From the NCBI GenBank assembly GCA_946613705.1, contig CAMOFU010000025.1:1-15815 (forward strand): a stretch of DNA of 15,815 nucleotides, in the 5' to 3' direction. Numbering within the stretch: the stretch's first letter is position 1; every line of letters begins with the position of its first letter. Below the pieces are notes generated by a model, which had not been told where the DNA came from, searched no databases, and was given only the letters and a program-made list of their open reading frames with translations. Positions 7,653 to 15,088 of this stretch are shown in pieces. The DNA comes from an uncultured Clostridia bacterium. Its GTDB lineage: Bacteria; Bacillota; Clostridia; Oscillospirales; Ruminococcaceae. Position numbers and translations under genes: made by a program.

Positions 7653-8567
7653 TCAGCCTTCGAGGTATTCCCTCAGCTCGCTGATCCTGTTCCTTGTATC
7701 GTTGTAGCCCAGCTGATAAAGCTCACCCAGCTTTTCAAGATCACCCTCAAGTCGGCTGACCGTAACGGGCTTGCTCGGCGCTATCACGAAGATGCGCTTC
7801 CTTGCTTCAAGCAGCTGAAGCTCGTCGCATTGCAGGTTGTAGCTGTAATCCGATCTTTCCAGCTGTTCGATAAACTCGGGATATGCCTTGTATACCACGC
7901 TCCCTGCGGTGAGCCTGCGCGAGGGCTTCATCGGCTTGCGGTAGCTGCGGGGACGTGTCCGCACGACTATCACCTTTTCAAACTCCCTCTCCAGCGCAAA
8001 TCTGTAGGGTATCTTGCAGGCACAGCCGCCGTCGAGGTAATGCCTGCCGTCTATCTCGACCGCCCTTGATACGAACGGCATCGAGGCCGAGGCCTGCACC
8101 GCCTTGAACAGCCTGTCTATGTCATCGCCCTTTTCAAATGCAACTGCCTCGCCCGTTTCCATGCAGGTCGCCACGGGGAAGAACTCCGTATCCCTGCTCA
8201 TCAGGCGCTCTTCATTCAGCTTCTCTATTCCCTCCAGATCACCGAACACAAAATCAAATCCGATGATCCCGCCGTTAGCCCTGAGTGCCTCCTTGCCTAC
8301 ATAGCGGCTGTCCTTCCTGTATCTCAGATTGACCCTTGCCGAGCGGCCTATCTGCCCCGCGACGTAGTTTATCCCGTTCATAGCCCCCGCAGACACACCG
8401 TAGGTCGTGCGGAAGCACAGCCCCTCCTGCATCAGCGCATCTATAACACCGTTAGTATAAACGCCCCTGAATGCACCGCCTTCAAGCACAAGGCAGCCCT
8501 CTGTCAGCTGCTCGGGCGCGTTCCCGCGGGGTATATCCTTCAGTCCCGAGTAAGTATTCCTGCTCAT
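7653..8567 (-). CDS. Patatin-like phospholipase (RssA/YjjU type)
   Basis: The 304-residue product is a Ser-Asp dyad lipid acyl hydrolase of the patatin family. The oxyanion-hole motif is GGAFRG (30-35), the nucleophile is Ser59 in GVSAG (57-61), and the second catalytic residue is Asp179 in LDGG (178-181). The C-terminal region (about 200-304) is the extension usual in bacterial patatin proteins of about 300 residues. There is no signal peptide or membrane span, so it probably acts on lipids at the inner face of the membrane. I chose the ATG at 8567, which has GGAG eight bases upstream; an in-frame GTG at 8576 overlaps that site. It is the first gene of the run that continues through MORN, aldo/keto reductase, membrane protein and GNAT. 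I find no convincing promoter in the short gap after the GH26 terminator, although one must exist if that terminator is efficient. Confidence 0.92.
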   Translation of the reverse strand: MSRNTYSGLKDIPRGNAPEQLTEGCLVLEGGAFRGVYTNGVIDALMQEGLCFRTTYGVSAGAMNGINYVAGQIGRSARVNLRYRKDSRYVGKEALRANGGIIGFDFVFGDLEGIEKLNEERLMSRDTEFFPVATCMETGEAVAFEKGDDIDRLFKAVQASASMPFVSRAVEIDGRHYLDGGCACKIPYRFALEREFEKVIVVRTRPRSYRKPMKPSRRLTAGSVVYKAYPEFIEQLERSDYSYNLQCDELQLLEARKRIFVIAPSKPVTVSRLEGDLEKLGELYQLGYNDTRNRISELREYLEG

Positions 8568-8612
8568 TGCGATCACTCCGTTCTATAATTACCTGCATAT
8601 CATCAAGTGCCG

Positions 8613-8671
8613 ATCAAAACACAAAGTCCGAAGGCTCTGCTTGCACCGTGATGTGCGGCAGAGCCGTTCGG
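8613..8671 (-). terminator. Intrinsic terminator after the GH26 gene
   Basis: The arms at 8628-8640 and 8658-8671 form a 13-bp stem (CCGAA plus GGCTCTGC) with one bulged base, and an inner GCAC/GTGC pair can lengthen it. On the minus strand the hairpin starts 6 bases past the GH26 stop and is followed by ACTTTGTGTTTTGA, an interrupted U-tract. It separates the GH95-GH26 unit from the patatin unit. Confidence 0.75.
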
Positions 8672-8677
8672 CCGTTA

Positions 8678-10474
8678 TTATTCCTCACCTGTGCTGTCGG
8701 CAGATTTTTTGGTCGTCGTCTTTTTCTCCGACTCATCGGCAGACTTCTTCGTGGTAGTTGAACCCGTTGTTTTTTTCGTTTCCTTTTCTTTAGCCTTTTC
8801 GTCTGCCGCTGCGGTCGTTTCGGCGGGCTTTGCGGCAGCATCTCTTGCGGCTGCTTCAAGCTCCATCGCCCGTGCTTTGAGGTCGGGCAGCTCGTCCCGC
8901 GCTACGGTCAGGTCATTTGAATAGAACTTGACCAGCGATTCGAGGGTATTGTATTCCTCATTCAGCTCTCCGTCCTCGCCGAGCAGATAGCTTCCGCCCC
9001 ACTGCCCTATGTAGCTCCAGAAGGCGTGCAGATCGGCGATCGACTGTATCGAGGGTGTCGTACCGCACTCGCTCATCGCTATCGGCTTCTTGGAGGTTAT
9101 ATCCTTCATATACAGCAGCTTCTCGACCTGCCCGTCAACATTTCCCTGATCGTAGATGTCCACCGAGATTATATCGCACAGCTCGTCCCCTACATACCAG
9201 CCCGCGTCCTGCGCCGACCATACCCAGATAAGGTTGTTGAGCTTATGGTACTCGGTCTGCCGCTGATACAGCAGCTTCCACAGCCACAGGTAGGACTCCT
9301 TGTCGTGTCCCCACCAGAAGTAGCCGTTCGATGCCTCGTGCAGCGGCCGCCAGATAACTGCTATCCCCTTCTTCTGAAGCTCGCCGAGCTTTTCCGAGAT
9401 CTTGTCGATATCCCGCACGATCGCAAGGCACTGCTCGCTGATCTTTCCCGACTGACGCAGCTTTACAAGCTCCTTGTCGGAAAGCGAATAGATCTTCTCC
9501 TTCGTGACGGCCTTGGTAATGTCAAAGTCCGTCTCGTCGGCATAACAGCTGCTGCCGTCCGTCGGGGAATACCAGTGCCACATATAGCTGACTATTCCGC
9601 CCTCATCTGCCCAGCGCTCGGCATACTCCAGCTCATTCTCGCCGATTATCATATCCTGCGTAAAGGGCATAAGATCGCCGAAGCGTATCGCAGGGAACCG
9701 CTCGGTCAGCTCGTATATCTTTCTTGTCTCCGTCATGGAACCGACCGTGTCGTGCTGACCTGTCAGCACTCTGCTGCCGTAGCTCTCGCAAAGGTAATTG
9801 TAAAGCGCCTGAGCGTTGTAATCGGCATTCTTGTTTATCAGCTTCGAGCCCTTGAGCCCCAGCTGCAGCTCCTTGACATCGCTGCTGGCCTCGACCTTTA
9901 TGTAATCCAGCTCGACCTTGCCCTTTGAGGTGAGCAATGCTATATCCTCGGTCCCCTTCTCGATGTATATGTTCTTCATCGTCACGAGCGTGAAATCATT
10001 GCCCTTGCTCACCTTGAAGTCTCCCGCCGTGACTCCGCCGACAGTTATCGTGCAGCTGCTTGAGGTGTCTGCCGCCACTGCCGCAGAGATATTGTAATAC
10101 TGGCTTACGGGTATCTCGGCCGAGAACACAGCCGTATGCGATGCATCAAGCCCCGTAACATAGCCCTTTCCCGAATACCCGCTTCGCTTCTTGGCGGTCT
10201 TCATCCCGTCCTCGAGCTTCAGCTCCTCTGCCTCAAAGGTCTTCGAGAACTTCTTGTATACAGGCTCCTCCGAAACTATCGTCTTTTCAGAGGGGGCTGT
10301 GAGTACCGATGTGCTCTCCTCCTCGCTGTCGGCGGCAGATACGGTCTCCGTCACCTCAGCTGTAGTATCGGCGGTCGTAACGACCTCGGCTATACTGTCA
10401 TTCTCGCCGATAGCCGTCCCGCAGCCTGTGAGCAGCAAAGCTGCCGCTATCACGGCAAGCCCTGTTCGTTTCAT
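8678..10474 (-). CDS. Surface lipoprotein with CBM35-like module and GH26 domain, probable endo-beta-1,4-mannanase
   Basis: This 598-residue exported glycoside hydrolase probably cuts beta-1,4-mannan or glucomannan. Residues 1-17 are a lipoprotein signal peptide ending in the lipobox LLTGC with Cys18 as the lipidated residue. An acidic, Thr/Ser-rich linker (19-75) holds the enzyme off the membrane. Residues 79-195 resemble a CBM35 carbohydrate-binding module (FEAEEL at the start, LDYIKVE at the end). The GH26 barrel spans about 205-525: the acid/base is Glu380 in WRPLHEASNGYFWWG and the nucleophile is Glu469 in AMSECGT. The tail (about 545-598) is Lys/Thr/Ala-rich with TTTKKSAD present twice. 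There is no dockerin or sortase motif, so it is not cellulosomal. The start has GGAGAGG eight bases upstream, 31 bases after the GH95 gene, so the two form an operon. GH26 also includes xylanases and mannobiohydrolases, so the exact activity is inferred. Confidence 0.92.
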   Translation of the reverse strand: MKRTGLAVIAAALLLTGCGTAIGENDSIAEVVTTADTTAEVTETVSAADSEEESTSVLTAPSEKTIVSEEPVYKKFSKTFEAEELKLEDGMKTAKKRSGYSGKGYVTGLDASHTAVFSAEIPVSQYYNISAAVAADTSSSCTITVGGVTAGDFKVSKGNDFTLVTMKNIYIEKGTEDIALLTSKGKVELDYIKVEASSDVKELQLGLKGSKLINKNADYNAQALYNYLCESYGSRVLTGQHDTVGSMTETRKIYELTERFPAIRFGDLMPFTQDMIIGENELEYAERWADEGGIVSYMWHWYSPTDGSSCYADETDFDITKAVTKEKIYSLSDKELVKLRQSGKISEQCLAIVRDIDKISEKLGELQKKGIAVIWRPLHEASNGYFWWGHDKESYLWLWKLLYQRQTEYHKLNNLIWVWSAQDAGWYVGDELCDIISVDIYDQGNVDGQVEKLLYMKDITSKKPIAMSECGTTPSIQSIADLHAFWSYIGQWGGSYLLGEDGELNEEYNTLESLVKFYSNDLTVARDELPDLKARAMELEAAARDAAAKPAETTAAADEKAKEKETKKTTGSTTTKKSADESEKKTTTKKSADSTGEE

Positions 10475-10505
10475 AAAATGATCCTCTCCAATTCGTGCTT
10501 AGCTT

Positions 10506-12857
10506 TCAGTGTTCCTTATCTTTATCAAGTATCCCGCGATATTCACCGAATACATTCTTATAGTAGCTAAGATCAATTTTATATATTCCTCCCGCTTCGG
10601 TCTCAAAGGCCGCCGCACCGTTCTCATAGGTGAAGCTCACCTTCTCCCCTCCGCAGGTCACAGTCACATTCTTCGGGCACACGAGCGTGCAGGTCTTCCC
10701 CGCGTGCGATATGATCTCAGCCTCTGCGAGCCTTCCTCCGCTCCACGCGGCAGAGAGCTCAAAGCCGCCTCTTGCACGCAGTCCTCTGAAGCTGCCCTCG
10801 CTCCACTCGGCGGGCAGTGCGGGCAGCAGGTCGATCACCCCGCCCTGAGACTGCAGCAGCATTTCGGCTATCCCCGCCGAGCCGCCGAAGTTGCCGTCGA
10901 TCTGGAACGGCGGGTGCATATCGAACAGGTTGCTGCTGGTCGAATGCGAGAGCAGAGCCTTGATGTTCTCGACTGCCTTTTCGCCGTCATGCAGACGTGC
11001 CCAGTGATTGATTATCCACGCCCGCGACCAGCCTGTATGTCCGCCGCCGTGAGCGAGCCTGCGTTCAAGCGTGGCTCTTGCGGCAGCCGCAAGCTCGGGC
11101 GTGCCGCGATAGGTTATCATATCCGCGGGGTAGAGTGCGAACAGCTGCGAGATGTGCCTGTGTCCGGGCTCGACCTCATCGTAGTCCTCGGCCCACTCCT
11201 TGATCTGACCGTACTTGCCGATCTCGGGCTCGGGAAGCTTTGAGCGCAGTGAACGCAGCAGCCCCGCATACTCCTCCTCGCGCCCGCCGAGTATCTCGCT
11301 CGCCTCGATCACCGCGGTGAACAGCTCGTGGATGATCTGGCTGTCCATAGACGGCCCCTGACAAAGCGCTCCCTGAGTCCCGCTCTCGGTCATATAGCTG
11401 TTCTCGGGCGAAACAGACGGCGATGTAACGAGCCGACCCTTGCTGTCCTCGATAAGAAAATCCACGAAGAACCTTGCCGCCTCGCACAGAGTCGCAAACT
11501 TCTCTGACAGAAAATCCTTATCCTGCGTGAACCTGTAATGCTCCCATATATGCAGGCAGAGCCATGCTGCGCCCATAGGCCACTGGGTTGCGGGCATCCA
11601 CAGATCCTGCGGTGCGGTATCGCCCCAGATATCCGTATTGTGGTGGCAGCAGAAGCCCTTGCAGTTATACATCTCCTTCGCGGTGACTCTGCCGTTGGGA
11701 CGCATACGCTCGATATGATCGAAAAGCGGTGTATGCAGCTCGGGCAGACCGCAGAGCTCGGCACCCCAGTAATTCATCTCGGTATTTATATTGATAGTGA
11801 ACTTGCAGCCCCATGCAGGCCACATATCCTTGTTCCATATGCCTTGCAGATTTGTCGGCAGCGTTCCCTCACGGCTCGCGGCAATAAGAAGATAGCGCCC
11901 GAAGTTGAAATACAGCTCGGTGAGCTTTTGATCTCTCCCGCCCCCGCGCACACGTTCGAGCCGCTCATTTGTCGGCAGAGCAGATGCTCCGTCACTGTCG
12001 TCGGGGAGGGTGATCTCGCAGCGGTCATACAGCGCCTTGTAGTCACGGATATGCGCCTCTTTCAGCTCGTCATAGGTCTTGGCTGCGGCCGTCTCGGCAT
12101 CGAACTGAACTCTGTCCTGCGGATTGGAGCAGCGGAAGGAGGTCTGTGCCGCGATCACGACTGTAACCGCATCGCAGCCCGCACATTCAAGGAAGCTGCC
12201 GTATGGCCGCACCTCACCGCCCTCGGGCACTGCCTTCAGGTATGCAGCAAAGGCTATCCCGTCGCTGCCGCCCTCTGCCCCGTAAAACAGGATATGATCG
12301 CCCTCGGGGGTATTGTCGTCAAAATAATCGTCGCGCCCGTCAAGCTTCAAGCGTACATTCAGCCTGCCCTTTTCATCAGCGGCAAGGCGCATCACCATAA
12401 CCTGATCGGGCTCGGAGATGAACATTTCCCGAGTGAAGGTGCAGCCGCCGACCGCAAACTCTGTTCGGCAGACAGCGTCCCGCAGATCAAGCGAGCGTTC
12501 TTTATAATCACATTCCTTATCCGCAAAATGAATTATATTAAGGTCGCACAGCGGCATATAGTGGCGCTGATTAACGGGAGTACCGCAGAAGGCATCGTTG
12601 ACTATCGCCTCCGCCTCGGCTATTTTCTCCTCAGCAAGCAGCTCGCGCACGCGGTCAAGATTGGGCAGCGCGGACTTGTTGTTCCTCTTTCTCGGTCCAC
12701 CCGACCAAAGTGAATCCTCATTGAGACATATCCTCTCATAGAGCGGCTGTCCGAAGACCATTGCGCCGATACGCCCGTTGCCGAGCGCAAGGGCATCGTT
12801 CCAGTCCTCGGCGGGGGAATTGTAATAAAGAACGTGAGCAGGTACATGATCTGTCAT
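10506..12857 (-). CDS. GH95 alpha-L-fucosidase or alpha-L-galactosidase, cytoplasmic
   Basis: The 783-residue product is a full-length GH95 inverting exo-glycosidase that removes terminal alpha-L-fucose or alpha-L-galactose. The N-terminal beta-domain opens with YYNSPAEDWNDALALGNGRIGAMVFG, typical of the family (here in two parts, 11-25 and 26-36). The (alpha/alpha)6 barrel holds the water-activating asparagines Asn356 and Asn358 in TININTEMNYW, the likely general acid Glu485 in SPSVSPEN, and the conserved Asp654 in FQIDGNFGG. The residue two before Asn356 is Thr354, where Bifidobacterium AfcA has His419. There is no signal peptide, so it works on imported oligosaccharides. I chose the ATG at 12857, which has GGAGG seven bases upstream, over earlier ATGs at 12878 and 12875. 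It is the first gene of an operon with GH26 and has its own extended -10 promoter. Confidence 0.93.
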   Translation of the reverse strand: MTDHVPAHVLYYNSPAEDWNDALALGNGRIGAMVFGQPLYERICLNEDSLWSGGPRKRNNKSALPNLDRVRELLAEEKIAEAEAIVNDAFCGTPVNQRHYMPLCDLNIIHFADKECDYKERSLDLRDAVCRTEFAVGGCTFTREMFISEPDQVMVMRLAADEKGRLNVRLKLDGRDDYFDDNTPEGDHILFYGAEGGSDGIAFAAYLKAVPEGGEVRPYGSFLECAGCDAVTVVIAAQTSFRCSNPQDRVQFDAETAAAKTYDELKEAHIRDYKALYDRCEITLPDDSDGASALPTNERLERVRGGGRDQKLTELYFNFGRYLLIAASREGTLPTNLQGIWNKDMWPAWGCKFTININTEMNYWGAELCGLPELHTPLFDHIERMRPNGRVTAKEMYNCKGFCCHHNTDIWGDTAPQDLWMPATQWPMGAAWLCLHIWEHYRFTQDKDFLSEKFATLCEAARFFVDFLIEDSKGRLVTSPSVSPENSYMTESGTQGALCQGPSMDSQIIHELFTAVIEASEILGGREEEYAGLLRSLRSKLPEPEIGKYGQIKEWAEDYDEVEPGHRHISQLFALYPADMITYRGTPELAAAARATLERRLAHGGGHTGWSRAWIINHWARLHDGEKAVENIKALLSHSTSSNLFDMHPPFQIDGNFGGSAGIAEMLLQSQGGVIDLLPALPAEWSEGSFRGLRARGGFELSAAWSGGRLAEAEIISHAGKTCTLVCPKNVTVTCGGEKVSFTYENGAAAFETEAGGIYKIDLSYYKNVFGEYRGILDKDKEH

Positions 12858-12907
12858 AGCAGAGCCTCCGGTCATCATTTTTTCGGCATCAGCCGATATT
12901 ACTTTTT

Positions 12908-12936
12908 ATTATAACATATCCCATTTAAAAAAGCAA
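12908..12936 (-). promoter_or_regulatory. Promoter of the GH95-GH26 operon
   Basis: On the minus strand there is a -10 TATAAT (12908-12913) with an extended TG (TGTTATAAT) and a weak -35 TTGCTT (12931-12936) 17 bases upstream. The predicted start of transcription is near 12901, giving a leader of about 45 bases that includes a small CGGC/GCCG hairpin. The weak -35 suggests help from an activator, in keeping with the inverted repeat just upstream. Confidence 0.75.
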
Positions 12937-12959
12937 CCCCATTAAAGCGCCGTATTCTC

Positions 12960-12990
12960 AATGCGATCGCAGCTCTTCACCGATCGCATT
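12960..12990. repeat. Perfect 10-bp inverted repeat upstream of the GH95 promoter, candidate operator
   Basis: AATGCGATCG (12960-12969) and CGATCGCATT (12981-12990) are exact inverted copies separated by 11 bases, so the half-site centres are 21 bp apart, two helical turns. The centre lies about 74 bases before the predicted GH95 transcription start and 24 bases beyond the -35. No U-tract follows on either strand, so it does not look like a terminator. A dimeric sugar-responsive activator is the obvious candidate, but none is encoded in the window. Confidence 0.5.
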
Positions 12991-13050
12991 CAAATACACA
13001 TCGGTATCCCGTGCGTTCGGCTGTCATTTCAGCTTTTGGGAACAGCCGAC

Positions 13051-13088
13051 AGAGAAAACGGACAGCTGCCCCGAAAGCAGCTGTCCGT
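13051..13088 (-). terminator. Strong intrinsic terminator after the nucleotidyltransferase gene
   Basis: ACGGACAGCTGC (13058-13069) and GCAGCTGTCCGT (13077-13088) make a perfect 12-bp stem with a 7-base loop. On the minus strand it is followed by TTTTCTCT; on the plus strand GTTTTTG follows, so it could work both ways. It lies about 78 bases past the nucleotidyltransferase stop. The 309 bases from 12858 to 13166 hold no gene: just this terminator, a weaker CGGCTGT/ACAGCCG hairpin at 13018-13048, the operator-like repeat and the GH95 promoter. Confidence 0.88.
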
Positions 13089-13166
13089 GTTTTTGTACTC
13101 GTGATCTGTTTAATATTTTTGCATACTTGTACTGCCGTTTCTGCCGCGACCCCCGAAGGCTCGGAT

Positions 13167-14312
13167 TCATCTGCGTTTCTTTTTCAACAGTACCTTGAAC
13201 TCGGCCGCACTTTTTCTCCTGCTTACTGTGAGCCCTCTGTACAAGCGATGAACTGTCAACAGCGGGAGCCGATATTTTTTCTCATAGAACCACGGATAAA
13301 ACGTTGAATAAGCTTCGTACATCGGATCCTTCTCACTCACGGGGAACTTCAGTCTGCCAAGCATATATTTGATCTTCGCAAGCCTTCCGCTCCCGTATTT
13401 TGCCATATTGTTGTTTATCTTGTTTTCGATCATGCCGTATGTACCGCTGAAAATGATATACCTGAGCATTTTCTTATTCTCATCGGTAAGCTTTTTGCCG
13501 CCGAAAAGATCCATCGCAAGGCTTCTGCTCTGCCTTTCAAATCCTGCTATCCCGAGCTTTTCGCACTCTTCCTCGATGTATGACATATCGAGCTTATCGC
13601 CGAGCTTTGTCAGGTACACAAATACATCAAGGACCGAACGCAGGCCTGTCCCGCCTTTTGAATAATGCTTATGCTCGTGTGCGAGCATGAACACATAAAA
13701 ATCCTCATCGCTGAAATGGTAGCCGCAGGCATTATCATCATCTTTGATAAGTCTGTCCTTAACATTCTGATAATACTCATAAACTCTCTCGTCATACCGT
13801 GAAATGATCGAAGTGTGCATCTCAAAGTTGCTGACAGGCTCTTTGAAATACACGTCATGAGCCCCGCGGCCGAAATGATCGGCAGTGAATCCGCAGGACT
13901 CCATGATCTGTTTTACTTCATAGGCACGGCTGCTGTCAAACAGGATATCGTTGTCCGACATCTGCCGCATTCCGTAGCGCGGATAGTATTTCTGAATGAT
14001 ACTCCCCTTCAGCGGCATATACCATATCCCCGCTTCTTCAAAGCGTTCGAGTATCTGCGCTCTGTCTATATCCAGCTGAACGTTCTTGCGTATCGCCTTA
14101 GCCATAGCCTGCGTGAAGCGCTCGTCCTTTACGCCCGCAGTCTCCAGCGACATAGCGCAGATCGCCGTCAGCATATGGCTTTGAGCTGCCTCATACACTG
14201 CCGATATGTCCATGCTCTGCACTCTTGCTTTGCTCGGTCTGTGCTCGGCAGCTCCGCAATACGCAAGGTATATAACATCCTTTATCGCTTTCAAATATGA
14301 ATCTTTTTCCAT
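13167..14312 (-). CDS. Uncharacterised nucleotidyltransferase family protein (NTP_transf_5 type)
   Basis: The 381-residue product resembles the NTP_transf_5 family (a polymerase-beta-type fold). The core is MPLKGSIIQKYY (99-110), followed by RQMSDNDILF, where Arg116, Asp120 and Asp122 match the family's R-x(3)-D-x-D metal-binding pattern. Downstream are FEMHTS (163-168) and a histidine-rich stretch HEHKHYSKGG (212-221) ending in LRSVLD, also typical. The last part (about 335-381) is very basic. The target is unknown for the whole family. Relatives often occur beside S24/S26 peptidases, PqqD-like proteins and ABC exporters in peptide-modification or surface-polymer loci, and the peptidase link recurs here. 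It is the last gene of its unit, 83 bases after the methyltransferase, with a moderate ribosome binding site (GGGAAAGAG), and is followed by a strong terminator. Confidence 0.85.
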   Translation of the reverse strand: MEKDSYLKAIKDVIYLAYCGAAEHRPSKARVQSMDISAVYEAAQSHMLTAICAMSLETAGVKDERFTQAMAKAIRKNVQLDIDRAQILERFEEAGIWYMPLKGSIIQKYYPRYGMRQMSDNDILFDSSRAYEVKQIMESCGFTADHFGRGAHDVYFKEPVSNFEMHTSIISRYDERVYEYYQNVKDRLIKDDDNACGYHFSDEDFYVFMLAHEHKHYSKGGTGLRSVLDVFVYLTKLGDKLDMSYIEEECEKLGIAGFERQSRSLAMDLFGGKKLTDENKKMLRYIIFSGTYGMIENKINNNMAKYGSGRLAKIKYMLGRLKFPVSEKDPMYEAYSTFYPWFYEKKYRLPLLTVHRLYRGLTVSRRKSAAEFKVLLKKKRR

Positions 14313-14395
14313 TAAATCTCTTTCCCGCTTTCCGTAGATCTCAATCCCCCGCCGCAGCTATCACATTGTACGGTGTGCTGCTGTATAAAAACGGC

Positions 14396-15085
14396 TCAAA
14401 GCTGATCTGATGCATTATCGGGTGTATATTCCCAAAGTGAAAAGCCCTGTGGTTTGTAATACATATACAGACCACGGCTTACACCTATCATCTTTCGGCG
14501 CTTGCGTACCCAGCCCTTTCTGTTTTCAAGGTAGTCACCGCTTTGAGTGTCACACCAATAGAAAAGCCTTATGGGGTGCTTCAGTTTAAGCTCCAACTCA
14601 TCTATGAATTTATGGAACATCTCGGTCTCAAAAGGCCTGCCCAAAAACAGAACTGTATATTCATTATAGTCAAGATCAAAGGCATTTCCGTTGATAATAT
14701 TGATCTCACTGTATTTATTTGCCCAGCTTTTTGCATAATCGGCAACTTCTTTATTTAATTCAATGCCCGTGATCGAGCATGGATATTTCTTGCTCACCAT
14801 ATATGCAAGCACTCTGCCCTTGCCGCAACCGACATCGATAAACGAGTCGTCCTTATCAAAATGTTCGCCTTTAAACATCTTATCCAGCGCCCAATATCTG
14901 GTAGACTGGCTTCCTGTTGCGCCCATCGTTTCTCTGTAAAGCGAGGGAACATATTCAACGAGCGAGCATCCGCAGATGCGCTTGTCACGCCTTCCGTCAT
15001 ATATATTCACCAGATGCCTTGTTGCTTTTTTATAAAAACGCTTTACAGATCTGATCGGCGAAATGCTTTTTTTAGTCGTTTCCAT
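14396..15085 (-). CDS. Class I SAM-dependent methyltransferase
   Basis: The 229-residue product has a Rossmann-fold methyltransferase core. Motif I is IDVGCGKGRVL (83-93), the acidic ribose-binding residue is Glu109 in ITGIELN, and INGNAFD (131-137) is the next SAM-contact motif. FLGRPFE (147-153) sits where many related enzymes have a PPF/NPF-like active-site motif, but I cannot name a substrate. The basic N-terminus (1-35) and the SQSTRYWALDKMF segment just before the core resemble methyltransferases found near surface-polymer genes. The start at 15085 has AGGAAG six bases upstream, inside the end of the peptidase gene, and only three bases separate the two genes, so translation is probably coupled. 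Its neighbours suggest it modifies the same unknown target as the peptidase and nucleotidyltransferase. Confidence 0.87.
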   Translation of the reverse strand: METTKKSISPIRSVKRFYKKATRHLVNIYDGRRDKRICGCSLVEYVPSLYRETMGATGSQSTRYWALDKMFKGEHFDKDDSFIDVGCGKGRVLAYMVSKKYPCSITGIELNKEVADYAKSWANKYSEINIINGNAFDLDYNEYTVLFLGRPFETEMFHKFIDELELKLKHPIRLFYWCDTQSGDYLENRKGWVRKRRKMIGVSRGLYMYYKPQGFSLWEYTPDNASDQL

Positions 15086-15088
15086 AAG

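Noticed and set aside
6651..8069. 472-codon open frame on the plus strand
   Set aside because: It runs antisense across the MORN and patatin genes, and its repeating valine/alanine-rich pattern merely mirrors the MORN repeats.
8577..8627. Promoter for the patatin gene
   Set aside because: TTGATC- and TTGATG-like boxes and AT-rich -10 candidates exist, but none pairs at 16-18 bp with a convincing match, so I did not call one.
11538..12713. 391-codon open frame on the plus strand
   Set aside because: It is antisense to GH95, which has its full catalytic set; no domain or ribosome binding site supports it.
13018..13048. CGGCTGT/ACAGCCG hairpin as a second terminator
   Set aside because: The stem is only 7 bp with a 17-base loop and no U-tract on either strand; the adjacent 12-bp stem explains termination.
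12995..13166. Possible short minus-strand frame between the nucleotidyltransferase stop and the GH95 promoter
   Set aside because: An ATG frame of about 48 codons can be read, but it runs through the terminator hairpin, lacks a ribosome binding site and shows no motif.
13011..13307. Plus-strand frame with a signal-peptide-like hydrophobic stretch
   Set aside because: It starts with GTG, passes through the 12-bp terminator stem, then runs antisense into the nucleotidyltransferase end; I see no ribosome binding site or promoter.
13369..13665. Hydrophobic 98-codon plus-strand frame
   Set aside because: It is entirely antisense to the nucleotidyltransferase; the hydrophobicity follows from Lys/Glu/Asp codons read backwards.
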